Assembly: GCA_902557575.1 (NCBI GenBank)
Contig: CACEAR010000001.1
Span: forward strand, 1 to 64,000
DNA from: an uncultured SAR86 cluster bacterium
GTDB lineage: Bacteria; Pseudomonadota; Gammaproteobacteria; Magnimaribacterales; D2472
Direction of reading: 5' to 3'
Length of the DNA stretch: 64,000 bases
Both the position numbers and the translations under genes were made by a program. Below the pieces are notes generated by a model. The model made no database searches and was not told the origin of the DNA. It saw only the letters and a list, made by a program, of their open reading frames with translations. This document shows, in pieces, positions 17,440 to 25,946 of the stretch; within the stretch, counting starts at the first letter, position 1, and every line of letters starts with the position of its first letter.

Positions 17440-20400
17440 ATGACAAAAATAATTGATTTCGCTCTTACTAAAGCTAAAACGATTATAGTTATTGCTGTTT
17501 TAGTATTACTGGCTGGATCATATGCCAGACAAGAAATACAAGTTTCATCGAGCCCAAATATACAGCTTCCCTTCATAAGCGTATCAGTATTCCTTGAGGG
17601 TGCATCTCCGGAAGATGGATCAAGATTAATAGCGAGACCCTTGGAAAATAATTTAAGAAGTGTTCAGGGTGTTAAGAATATTAGTTCATATAGTACTCTA
17701 GGAATGACAAGGATGATCGTAGAGTTTGAAATAGCTCATGATATGAACGATGCGCTAATAGATATCCAGCAATCAATTGAAGAAGTAAAATCAGAACTAC
17801 CTCTGGGAGCAGAGGATCCTCAAATTCAAGAATATTCCGAAAGAAGTTTTCCGGCAATGACAATTAGTCTCCAAGGAGAGGGTTCATTAAGGCAAAAAAT
17901 TTATTTTGCTGAAGAAATGAAAGATATGCTCGAATCTATTGATGGAATTTATGAAGCAAATCTTGTTGCAGCACCAGATGAAGTCCTTGAGGGAGTTATA
18001 GATAAATCTAAAATGGAAGCATATGGAGTTACTCTTGATGATCTTTATAACTCTATCAATAACAACAATATTGTGATTCCTGGTGGCAGACAGGACACTG
18101 GTCTCGGAAGTTTTAATGTTGAGGTTCCAAGTGTTTTAGAAACTCCAAGTGACGTGTATAGCATTCCTGTGAAAGTTACAAAAGACGCTGTGGTTACATT
18201 CGGCGACATTGCTACAGTAAAGCGAACGTTTAAAGATTTTAATGAGTATGCTCGCATCAATGGAAAAGATACAGTTGCATTGGATATATTTTTAAGAGAC
18301 GGTGCCAATGCTTTAGATACTAAAGACTCTATAACACTTGTATTGAATAATCTTAAACAAAAGCTTCCTCCAAATCTTGATATCCTGATCACTGATGACG
18401 AAACAGTAATTACTGAGCAAATGGTTTCTGAGCTCGAGGGGAATATTCTTGGAGCAATTCTTTTAATAATGGTCGTTGTAGTTGCATCAATGGGCCTAAG
18501 AGTAGGATTGCTCGTAGGTCTTTCAATTCCATTTTGCTTTTTATTTACATTCATAATTCTAATAAGTCTTGGATATGAATTAAATTTCCTTGTAATGTTT
18601 GGCCTACTTTTATCAATGGGTATGCTTATTGATGGCTCAATTGTTGTAACAGAATATGCTGACAGAAAGATTAGTGAGGGTCTTACAAGATTTGAAGCTT
18701 ATAGGCTTGGTGCAAAAAGAATGTTTTATCCAATATTGGCTTCAACTGGGACAACATTGGCAGCTTTCATACCTTTAATATTTTGGCCAGGTTATACAGG
18801 TCAGTTCATGAAATATCTTCCAATGACTGTATTTTTTGTTTTAGTTGCCTCTTTCTTTTATGCAATGATTGTTACTCCAGTAATTGGAACTTATTTTGGT
18901 CAACATAAATCTGTTCTAAGTTCAAAAGACTCTGTTGATAAAACGGGTCAATTTATCTTTGATAATATTTCTGAATTTTACTCAAAAAAAATAAAATTCT
19001 TTATCAAGAATCCTATTGAAACAATGATTGCATGCATTTCAATAGTGGCTTTAATCGTTACTACATATAACTTCTATGGTAAGGGAACTGAGTATTTTGC
19101 GACCATTGATCCTCTTGAAGCAAAAATATCCATTAGAGGAAGAGGTAATTTTTCTGCGCTTGAAAAGAAAGAAATTATTGAATCTATCGAAGAGAGGCTA
19201 TTAGAAATTGATGAATTAAAAAATATTTATCTTAAAGCTGGTTCAGATTGGTTTGATTCAGGAAGTGATAAGATTGGGAGTGGCTTTGTTGAGGTTGTGC
19301 TCCCATCAGAGCGAACAATCAGTGGCCTTGAAGCAATCGGACTAATTTCAAAAGTAACTAGCGATATTCCTGGGGTGGTTGTGGAAGCAGAGCCAGATAT
19401 GGGCGGTCCGCAGTTTGGAGCACCAATTATGTTAGGAATATATGGAGATTCAGAAGACACTGTAACCGACGCGGCAACAGAGATTGAAAATTATATGCGC
19501 TATGAAGTAAATGGATTAACAAATATTTTTTCTTCAAGGGCTTATCCTTCTGTTGAATGGAGTGTAGAAGTTGATAATCAAAAAGCGGCTCAACTTGGAG
19601 TGAGCGTATTTAATGTTGGTGCATTAGTTCAGATGCTTACTTCTGGCTTTAAAGTTGGTGAATTTACTCCTGATGATTCAAAAGATGCAATTGAAATTAG
19701 GGCAAGATTTCAGCCTGAGGATAGAACCATAACTGGTATAAATAATCTTAAGGTTCAAACCACAAATGGATTAGTGCCTGTAAGTAGCTTTATTTCTCTT
19801 GAACCTCAACAATACAAAGAGAATGTTTCAAGAAGAAATGGGTACTTTTATCATGAAATTTATGCCTCCAATGTTCCAGGAGTTTTGGTAAATGATAAAG
19901 TTGAAGAATTAGAAAACTGGCTATCAAATAGATATTCTGATGGAAACATCAAATATGGATTTCAAGGTCAGGCTGAAGAAACTGAAGAAGTGAATGAATT
20001 CCTGGTAGTTGCTGGTGGTACAGCTATTTTTGTTATGCTTCTGATGCTACTTACTCAGTTTAATAGCTTCTATCAATCTCTCTTAATAATGTCTTCTGTT
20101 GTCATGTCTTTTGTTGGAGTACTACTAGGACTCTTAATTACTAATAAGCCCTTCAGCTCTACGATGACAGGGATTTCAATAGTTACTCTTGCAGGTATTG
20201 TTGTTAATAACAATATTGTTTTAATTGATACATTCAACAGACTTAAAAATGATATGCCTCATGAAGAAATTACTAAGATTATTAAAATAGCATGCATGCA
20301 GAGATTGAGACCTATCCTTCTAACAACTACCACAACAATACTTGGACTTCTCCCCCTAGCTCTTGGTTTAAGTGTAGATATTATTGGAAGAGATATTTCA

Positions 20401-20571
20401 GTTGGGAGTAGAGTTGTCGACTGGTGGTCGAATCTTGCTCAATCAATTGTTTTTGGTCTAAGTTTTAGTACTTTGCTCACTTTAATATTTACTCCTGCAG
20501 CATTATCAATACCTCCAAAGATAAAAAGATTTTTAGAAAAAAGGGAGCAGCTTCAAATTAACCCACAATAA
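17440..20571 (+). CDS. RND-family efflux permease (HAE1-like)
   Basis: Inner-membrane proton-driven transporter of 1043 residues with the AcrB architecture: TM1 near residues 14-27, a large periplasmic loop, TM2-6 (about 340-490), a second periplasmic loop, and TM8-12 from about 860. SSPNIQLPFISVSVFLEGASPED and the duplicated layout are family-typical. The TM4 proton-relay segment reads GMLIDGSIVVTEYADR: the first Asp is present, while the position of the second AcrB Asp (D408) is Gly. In TM10, GIVVNNNIVLID has Asn where AcrB has the essential Lys940. Such substitutions occur in uncharacterised RND subgroups. The substrate is unknown. It pairs with the hairpin-less adaptor gene upstream. Confidence 0.9.
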   Translation: MTKIIDFALTKAKTIIVIAVLVLLAGSYARQEIQVSSSPNIQLPFISVSVFLEGASPEDGSRLIARPLENNLRSVQGVKNISSYSTLGMTRMIVEFEIAHDMNDALIDIQQSIEEVKSELPLGAEDPQIQEYSERSFPAMTISLQGEGSLRQKIYFAEEMKDMLESIDGIYEANLVAAPDEVLEGVIDKSKMEAYGVTLDDLYNSINNNNIVIPGGRQDTGLGSFNVEVPSVLETPSDVYSIPVKVTKDAVVTFGDIATVKRTFKDFNEYARINGKDTVALDIFLRDGANALDTKDSITLVLNNLKQKLPPNLDILITDDETVITEQMVSELEGNILGAILLIMVVVVASMGLRVGLLVGLSIPFCFLFTFIILISLGYELNFLVMFGLLLSMGMLIDGSIVVTEYADRKISEGLTRFEAYRLGAKRMFYPILASTGTTLAAFIPLIFWPGYTGQFMKYLPMTVFFVLVASFFYAMIVTPVIGTYFGQHKSVLSSKDSVDKTGQFIFDNISEFYSKKIKFFIKNPIETMIACISIVALIVTTYNFYGKGTEYFATIDPLEAKISIRGRGNFSALEKKEIIESIEERLLEIDELKNIYLKAGSDWFDSGSDKIGSGFVEVVLPSERTISGLEAIGLISKVTSDIPGVVVEAEPDMGGPQFGAPIMLGIYGDSEDTVTDAATEIENYMRYEVNGLTNIFSSRAYPSVEWSVEVDNQKAAQLGVSVFNVGALVQMLTSGFKVGEFTPDDSKDAIEIRARFQPEDRTITGINNLKVQTTNGLVPVSSFISLEPQQYKENVSRRNGYFYHEIYASNVPGVLVNDKVEELENWLSNRYSDGNIKYGFQGQAEETEEVNEFLVVAGGTAIFVMLLMLLTQFNSFYQSLLIMSSVVMSFVGVLLGLLITNKPFSSTMTGISIVTLAGIVVNNNIVLIDTFNRLKNDMPHEEITKIIKIACMQRLRPILLTTTTTILGLLPLALGLSVDIIGRDISVGSRVVDWWSNLAQSIVFGLSFSTLLTLIFTPAALSIPPKIKRFLEKREQLQINPQ

Positions 20572-20593
20572 TAATTTTTAGTTACAATATGGT

Positions 20594-20809
20594 ATGAGTA
20601 ATTCAAAGAATAACTTCGAGTCCTCACTGAAGAAGCTTGAAAAGATTGTTGCTAAGCTTGAGGAAGGTAACATTGACCTCGATGATTCAATAAAATCCTT
20701 TGAAGAAGGAGTGATGCTTGTTAAAGAGTGTCAAAAGCAATTATCTGAAGCAGAGTTAAAAGTTGAGAAGCTCTTAGATAGTGGTGATTCTGAACTTTTA
20801 GAAGATTAA
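20594..20809 (+). CDS. xseB: exodeoxyribonuclease VII small subunit
   Basis: Small subunit of ExoVII, which degrades single-stranded DNA to oligonucleotides. 71 residues, normal for the family: FESSLKKLEKIVAKLEEGNIDLDDSIKSFEEG and a C-terminal helix ending in an acidic tail. The order xseB-ispA-dxs is widely conserved in Proteobacteria, and here ispA follows after 8 bp. xseA is not in the window. Confidence 0.95.
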   Translation: MSNSKNNFESSLKKLEKIVAKLEEGNIDLDDSIKSFEEGVMLVKECQKQLSEAELKVEKLLDSGDSELLED

Positions 20810-20817
20810 TTTAAATT

Positions 20818-21693
20818 ATGTTTCCTGAAATCCTTACAGAGGCTAGGTCACTAGTCTTAGAAAGAATAAATAGCCTTATAAATGCTGAATCAAAAGTTTC
20901 GGATTCAATGTTATATACTTCAACAGCTGAAAGTAAAATGATTAGATCTGCCCTTCTAATCGCAGCTAGTAAAAAAAATACCTGCCTAACTAAATCATCT
21001 GCTATCAATTTAGCTACAAGTATTGAATTACTTCATAGCTACTCATTAATTCATGATGATTTGCCATCAATGGATAATGACAATATAAGAAGGGGCAAAG
21101 ATTCTAATCATATTAAGTATGGCGAAGCGATAGCTATATTGTCAGGAGATGCATTGCAAACATTGGCTTTTGAGGTAATAACAAATGATGATGATCTTGA
21201 TAGCGATTTAAAAGTCTCTGCTATTTCTCTTTTAACCGATGCATGTGGTTATAGGGGAATGGTGCTTGGTCAAGAACTCGATATCACTGCTGAATCAATG
21301 CAAGCAGATGAAGAATTTATTAAGAAAATGCATTATTTAAAAACAGGAAAATTAATAGAGATATCATTAGTTTTAGGTTTTCTTGGGTATGAAAGATTCT
21401 CTGAAGATAAAGACCTAATTTATAAACTTGGAAAATCTATTGGAGTTGGATTTCAAACAGTTGATGACTACTTAGATGAATTTGGCAATCAAAAGGAAAT
21501 TGGAAAGCCAACGGGGTCGGATTTAAAGAATAAAAAAATTAATATTCTTAGCATCCTTAATAAAGAAGAATGTTTGAAAGTAATTAGTGAAAATCATGCT
21601 GAATCCCTTGAGATTGCTGAAAAAATCTTGGATAAAGAAAATGATGAAGATATTTTTAAAATAATAGATTATATTTACCAGCGGAAAATGTAA
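20818..21693 (+). CDS. ispA: farnesyl diphosphate synthase (polyprenyl synthetase)
   Basis: Condenses isopentenyl and dimethylallyl diphosphates to geranyl and farnesyl diphosphate. 291 residues. First Asp-rich motif HDDLPSMDND with the two extra residues (DDxxxxD) seen in bacterial short-chain synthases; second motif QTVDDYLDEFG, followed by GKPTGSDLKNKKIN. The start is ATG at 20818. The stop overlaps the dxs ATG by one base (TAATG), so translation of dxs is likely coupled. The product supplies quinone side chains and cell-wall lipid carriers. Confidence 0.94.
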   Translation: MFPEILTEARSLVLERINSLINAESKVSDSMLYTSTAESKMIRSALLIAASKKNTCLTKSSAINLATSIELLHSYSLIHDDLPSMDNDNIRRGKDSNHIKYGEAIAILSGDALQTLAFEVITNDDDLDSDLKVSAISLLTDACGYRGMVLGQELDITAESMQADEEFIKKMHYLKTGKLIEISLVLGFLGYERFSEDKDLIYKLGKSIGVGFQTVDDYLDEFGNQKEIGKPTGSDLKNKKINILSILNKEECLKVISENHAESLEIAEKILDKENDEDIFKIIDYIYQRKM

Positions 21694-23570
21694 TGAAAAT
21701 ATTTAGTGAAATCCCTAATGAAGTTCCTTCAACTAAGCTGCTTGATAGAATTAATTATCCTGAGGACCTTAAAGAGCTTTCGTCTCCTGATCTAAAGATT
21801 TTAGCTGATGAGTTGAGAGAATTTTTGCTTTACTCAGTTGGTAAAAGTGGTGGGCATCTTGGAGCAGGTCTTGGTGTTGTTGAGTTAACAATTGTTTTAC
21901 ATTACCTTTATGATTCTCCATCGGACAATATTGTCTGGGATGTTGGTCACCAAGCTTATCCCCATAAGATACTGACTGGTCGTAAGAATCAAATTAGCTC
22001 AATAAGATCAAAAGATGGCCTAGCTCCCTTTCCATCAAGAAGTGAAAGTAATTTTGATGCTTTTGGTGCGGGACATTCAAGTACATCTATAAGTTCAGCA
22101 GTCGGTATGGCTATTGCTAATAAATTAAATGAGGGAGAGAAAAAAACAGTAGCTGTTATTGGAGATGGTGCAATGACTGCCGGAATGGCTTTCGAAGCAA
22201 TGCAACATGCTGGAGGCATAAAGCCAGATATGCTGATAATTCTAAATGATAATGACATGTCAATCTCTGAAAATGTTGGAGGCCTAAATAATTACTTCTC
22301 AAGAATATGGGCTTCCAAACTTTATAAAGGGATTAAAAGTAATGGTAAAAAGTTTTTAAAGAATATCCCTGCTGCTCATCATTTAGCCCGCACTGTTGAG
22401 ACTCATATGAAAACAATGGTAGCTCCAGGAGCTATTTTTGAGGAGCTTGGACTAAATTATATTGGGCCAATTGATGGTCATGATATAGATCAACTTTTAA
22501 ATGTAATTGGAAATCTAAAGAATTTTGAAGGGCCACAGTTCCTTCACATAATTACAAAAAAAGGTGCTGGATATGATTTAGCTGAAGAGGACAGAATTAA
22601 ATATCATGCAATATCTAAAACTAATACCTCAAAAAATACAGGAAAAACAAAACCAAAATATCAAGATATATTTAGCAAGTGGGTAGTAGACATGGCTAGA
22701 GAAGATAGTGATCTTGTTGCAATAACTCCAGCTATGAGGGAAGGATCAGGATTAGTTGAATTTAGTAAAGAGTTTCCAGAGAGATATTTTGATGTTGCAA
22801 TAGCTGAACAGCATGCTGTTACTTTATCTGCTGGATTAGCCTGTGAAAAAAAGAAGCCTGTGGTAGCAATCTATTCTACATTCCTTCAAAGAGCCTATGA
22901 TCAACTGATTCATGATGTAGCACTTCAAAACTTAGATGTTACTTTTGCTATTGATAGAGCTGGACTAGTTGGTGAGGATGGGCCTACTCATTCGGGAAAC
23001 TATGATCTGGTTTACTTAAGGTGCATACCTAATATGATAGTGATGACTCCCTCAGATGAAAATGAAACTAGAAAGCTTTTAACAACTGGTTTTTTTCATA
23101 ATGGCCCTGCATCAATAAGATATCCAAGAGGATCTGGTCCTAATGTTGTTGTTGAGAGTGATCTTTCACCTGTTGAAATAGGTAAAGGAAGGTTAATTAA
23201 AGAGGGATCAAAAAATTTAATTGTTATCAATTTTGGAGCTTTGCTCGATCAAGCAGAAGAAGTTGCAGATACTTTAGGTCTTACTCTAATCGATATGCGT
23301 TTTGTGAAACCTCTTGATGAAGATATTCTTAGAAAATATCTATCTGAGGCACAGGCATTTGTTTCAATTGAGGATGGGTCAGTTGCTGGTGGTGCCGGAA
23401 GCGCTGTTCAAGAATTTTGTTCAGATAATAATATAAATGTTAAGTCTAAACTTTTTGGCATACCTGATATATTCATTGAACATCAATCCAGAGAGGAAAT
23501 GATTGAAGAATCTGGCTTAAAAGCTTCTAGAATAATAAAAGAGATAGAAGAATTAGAATTAGAAGAGTAA
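21693..23570 (+). CDS. dxs: 1-deoxy-D-xylulose-5-phosphate synthase
   Basis: First step of the non-mevalonate isoprenoid pathway: pyruvate plus glyceraldehyde 3-phosphate to DXP, thiamine diphosphate-dependent. 625 residues, full length. Motifs: SVGKSGGHLGAGLGVVELT, WDVGHQAYPHKILTGR, the ThDP motif GDGAMTAGMAFEA followed by NDNDMSISENVGG, and the catalytic Glu segment DVAIAEQHAVTLSAGLA; then DRAGLVGEDGPTHSG. It ends the xseB-ispA-dxs operon. The last 44 bp overlap the convergent pgpA gene. Confidence 0.97.
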   Translation: MKIFSEIPNEVPSTKLLDRINYPEDLKELSSPDLKILADELREFLLYSVGKSGGHLGAGLGVVELTIVLHYLYDSPSDNIVWDVGHQAYPHKILTGRKNQISSIRSKDGLAPFPSRSESNFDAFGAGHSSTSISSAVGMAIANKLNEGEKKTVAVIGDGAMTAGMAFEAMQHAGGIKPDMLIILNDNDMSISENVGGLNNYFSRIWASKLYKGIKSNGKKFLKNIPAAHHLARTVETHMKTMVAPGAIFEELGLNYIGPIDGHDIDQLLNVIGNLKNFEGPQFLHIITKKGAGYDLAEEDRIKYHAISKTNTSKNTGKTKPKYQDIFSKWVVDMAREDSDLVAITPAMREGSGLVEFSKEFPERYFDVAIAEQHAVTLSAGLACEKKKPVVAIYSTFLQRAYDQLIHDVALQNLDVTFAIDRAGLVGEDGPTHSGNYDLVYLRCIPNMIVMTPSDENETRKLLTTGFFHNGPASIRYPRGSGPNVVVESDLSPVEIGKGRLIKEGSKNLIVINFGALLDQAEEVADTLGLTLIDMRFVKPLDEDILRKYLSEAQAFVSIEDGSVAGGAGSAVQEFCSDNNINVKSKLFGIPDIFIEHQSREEMIEESGLKASRIIKEIEELELEE

Positions 23571-24012
23571 TTATTCCTGCTATAACATCATCTATTACTA
23601 TACCAAAACCGTTCTTAAATCTTTGATCAAAATAACTTATGGGGAATGGTTTCAAAATATCGAAGACTCTAAATAAGATTAAAGCAAGGATTGCGATTAT
23701 CGTTCTTTCAGACTGAGTATCAGCAAAATAGATGGCTGGCATCAGTGCAATCCACATTCCTACCAGCTCATCAATAACGATTGATTTATCATCTTTTTCT
23801 TCAAGATCTTTCGAAATATATTCACAAACCCAAATCGCTAACAAGAATGCCAAAAAGGTAAAGAGGATCATATTTAGGTAGTGAGATAAGAAAATAAATA
23901 AGAACCACGCAAAAATAGAACCAAATGTACCAGGTGCAAATCTTATTAATCCAATTCCACCCAATGAAGCGATGAAAAAAATCGGATTTTTTAATGTTTT
24001 CTTATTATTCAT
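23527..24012 (-). CDS. pgpA: phosphatidylglycerophosphatase A
   Basis: Dephosphorylates phosphatidylglycerophosphate in phosphatidylglycerol synthesis, in the inner membrane. About 161 residues from ATG 24012, which overlaps the end of the upstream flavoprotein gene by 8 bp; a TTG at 24030 would add six residues. Signature elements: GIGLIRFAPGTFGSIFAW near the N-terminus, IVIDELVGMWIALMP and FRVFDILKPFPISYFDQRFKNGFGIVIDDVIAGI with the conserved Asp residues. Three to four hydrophobic segments. It normally follows thiL directly; here a GlpD-like gene separates them. The stop lies inside the 3' end of dxs. Confidence 0.93.
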   Translation of the reverse strand: MNNKKTLKNPIFFIASLGGIGLIRFAPGTFGSIFAWFLFIFLSHYLNMILFTFLAFLLAIWVCEYISKDLEEKDDKSIVIDELVGMWIALMPAIYFADTQSERTIIAILALILFRVFDILKPFPISYFDQRFKNGFGIVIDDVIAGIITLLILILLSLLLF

Positions 24013-25075
24013 TATTAACAATTCTAACAATATTTCTTGCTATTGAAGGTGCTGTAGTCCATTTACCTCCAAAAAGACTTAATAAATTATGGTCTTTTTG
24101 TATATAGAAATCTCTTGATGATGAATGAAAATCTTGAGCCTTTGACTTAATAAGCGGCCTTACTCCTGAATAACTTTTAATTATTTCATCTTTGTTAATA
24201 GGTCTATCAATATAAATATTAATACTCTCTAAAAGATAATTTACTTCTGAATCTAATACATGGTTATCTTCAGGTGATCTCACTCTCTGTTCAGTTGTTC
24301 CAAGAAGAAGATTGCCTTGGTATGGAAGAGCAAATATATATCTATGTTCTTTTTGGTCTCTGAACATAAGACCCTTTTTAATTTTCCTATTAATTATTAA
24401 ATGACTGCCTTTTATATAGTCAATAGTTTTATTTGTATCAATTTTATTTTGTTTTAAAAATGAAGATACCCAAGGGCCAGTAGCAATGATAATTTTTTTA
24501 TATTGTTTTTCTTCAATACGCCCTTCCGATCTAATACTCTTTATTTCATTATTCTCATAGAAATTTACTCCATTACTTTTACATCTTTTTATAATTTCTT
24601 GCCCTACACTTTCTTGCATCAAACCATCATAGAAAGATATACCTGCTGAAATGTTATTTTTTATACCTAAAGATAAGAGATTATCCTGCTTGTATAGCCT
24701 GCCAGTTTTTATATTTGATCGGCCGGCAAATGTCTCATAGACCTTTATACCAAAGAAAAACTTAAAAATTTCAGGCGATAATTTTTTTTTTGAAAGAATT
24801 ATTATTTCCTGAAGCTTTGTTTCATTAGGAAAATTTTCAAGCCACCATTTTCTATCATTAATTCCATTTTTTACTTCATGAAATTGCAAATTTTCTAGGT
24901 ATCTTATACCACCATGTATTAGCTTAGTTGTCTTAGAGCTTGTCTCACTCAAGAGTGTTTTCTTTTCATATAAATCGACTTTATATCCCTCTAGAGATAG
25001 AAAATATGCAGAGATGAGACCTGTTATTCCGCCACCAACAATACCAATTTTATTATTCAAATGGGTCCCATCCAT
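24005..25075 (-). CDS. GlpD-like FAD-dependent oxidoreductase (short form)
   Basis: FAD-binding protein of the DAO family, closest by motif to glycerol-3-phosphate dehydrogenase. After ATG 25075 (a TTG at 25084 is the alternative) it has a dinucleotide motif GIVGGGITGLISAYFLSLEG and the GlpD hallmark SSKTTKLIHGGIRYLENL; later KGSHLIINR, PYQGNLLLGTTE and SGVRPLIKS also match GlpD. It is about 356 residues, against roughly 500 for E. coli GlpD, and stops after the FAD-completing segment LFGGKWTTAPSIAR, so the C-terminal helical domain is missing. The substrate is probably glycerol 3-phosphate or a similar hydroxy-acid, but this is not proven. It overlaps thiL and pgpA. Confidence 0.78.
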   Translation of the reverse strand: MDGTHLNNKIGIVGGGITGLISAYFLSLEGYKVDLYEKKTLLSETSSKTTKLIHGGIRYLENLQFHEVKNGINDRKWWLENFPNETKLQEIIILSKKKLSPEIFKFFFGIKVYETFAGRSNIKTGRLYKQDNLLSLGIKNNISAGISFYDGLMQESVGQEIIKRCKSNGVNFYENNEIKSIRSEGRIEEKQYKKIIIATGPWVSSFLKQNKIDTNKTIDYIKGSHLIINRKIKKGLMFRDQKEHRYIFALPYQGNLLLGTTEQRVRSPEDNHVLDSEVNYLLESINIYIDRPINKDEIIKSYSGVRPLIKSKAQDFHSSSRDFYIQKDHNLLSLFGGKWTTAPSIARNIVRIVNNE

Positions 25076-25946
25076 TTTTCTCAAATGTTATTTCAGAGCC
25101 ACCCTTTTTAACTGAAAGACCTAACTTTTGTATTATTTTCCCGATAAGAAAGAATCCTTGGCTTTTTAGCTGATCATCAAGATGGCATGGCGCTGTAAAA
25201 CAAAGCTCATAATCATCTCCATAAGTTAAGTCTTTATGATCATGGAGAATGGGAATATCCTCATAACATAATTCAGCACCTACATTCGACTGTTTGCAGA
25301 TATCACCTAAATCTTTAATAAGTCCATCCGATATATCAATACATGAAGTTGCAAAATCTGAAAGTTCTTTCGCTTTCTGGAATTGTGGCTTTGGTCTAAG
25401 AAAGTCCTTGCAAAATATTGAATCTTTTTTATTGAGCCAATCATTCAGGCCTTGTTTTGCTTTTCCTAACTGACCTGTTACATAAATAGAGTCTCCAGGG
25501 ATCGCGCCATTTCTAAGTATTGGTTTTTTAAATGGATATCCAAAAACATTTACCGAAATATTTAATTCTCCCTTGGTAACATCTCCGCCAACGAGATCAA
25601 TACTAAATTCATCTAAAGCTTCCTTGATGCCATTAGAGAATTTTTCATACCAAGAGATTTCCTCAATGTCGCAAGTCAGTGCAATAGAAATAAAAGAAGG
25701 AAAAGAGCACATTCCTGCTAAATCACTCAGCGCTGTAGTTATAGACCTATAAGCAATATCTTCGGGTCTCATGCTTTCATGGAAGTGAACCCCTATTTTT
25801 GAAATATCAACAGAGTGAACTAACTGTCTGCCTTGAGTATCTATTACAGCAGCATCATCTCCTGAACCTAATAGAATAGAATCTTTATGATAAGAGCTGT
25901 CAACAAGGTGTTGAAAGCATCTAAGAATGTCAGATTCAGATATCAA
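25053..25946 (-). CDS. thiL: thiamine-monophosphate kinase
   Basis: ATP-dependent phosphorylation of thiamine monophosphate to the active cofactor thiamine diphosphate, which Dxs needs. 297 residues. Motifs: LLGSGDDAAVID at residues 25-36, HSVDISKIGVHFH, EDIAYRSITTALSDLAGM, DLVGGDVTKG, CIDISDGLIKDLG and YGDDYELCF. It belongs to the PurM/ThiL fold. ATG 25946 overlaps the thiolase stop by 4 bp. Usually thiL follows nusB; in this chromosome nusB is about 7 kb away on the other strand, so a rearrangement has split the classic nusB-thiL-pgpA order. Confidence 0.94.
   Translation of the reverse strand: MISESDILRCFQHLVDSSYHKDSILLGSGDDAAVIDTQGRQLVHSVDISKIGVHFHESMRPEDIAYRSITTALSDLAGMCSFPSFISIALTCDIEEISWYEKFSNGIKEALDEFSIDLVGGDVTKGELNISVNVFGYPFKKPILRNGAIPGDSIYVTGQLGKAKQGLNDWLNKKDSIFCKDFLRPKPQFQKAKELSDFATSCIDISDGLIKDLGDICKQSNVGAELCYEDIPILHDHKDLTYGDDYELCFTAPCHLDDQLKSQGFFLIGKIIQKLGLSVKKGGSEITFEKNGWDPFE

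Noticed and set aside
18045-18554. Open minus-strand frame of 169 codons inside the RND permease gene
   Set aside because: The permease frame is conserved end to end here; the antisense protein has a Thr/Ser/Pro-rich, non-globular composition typical of a shadow frame.
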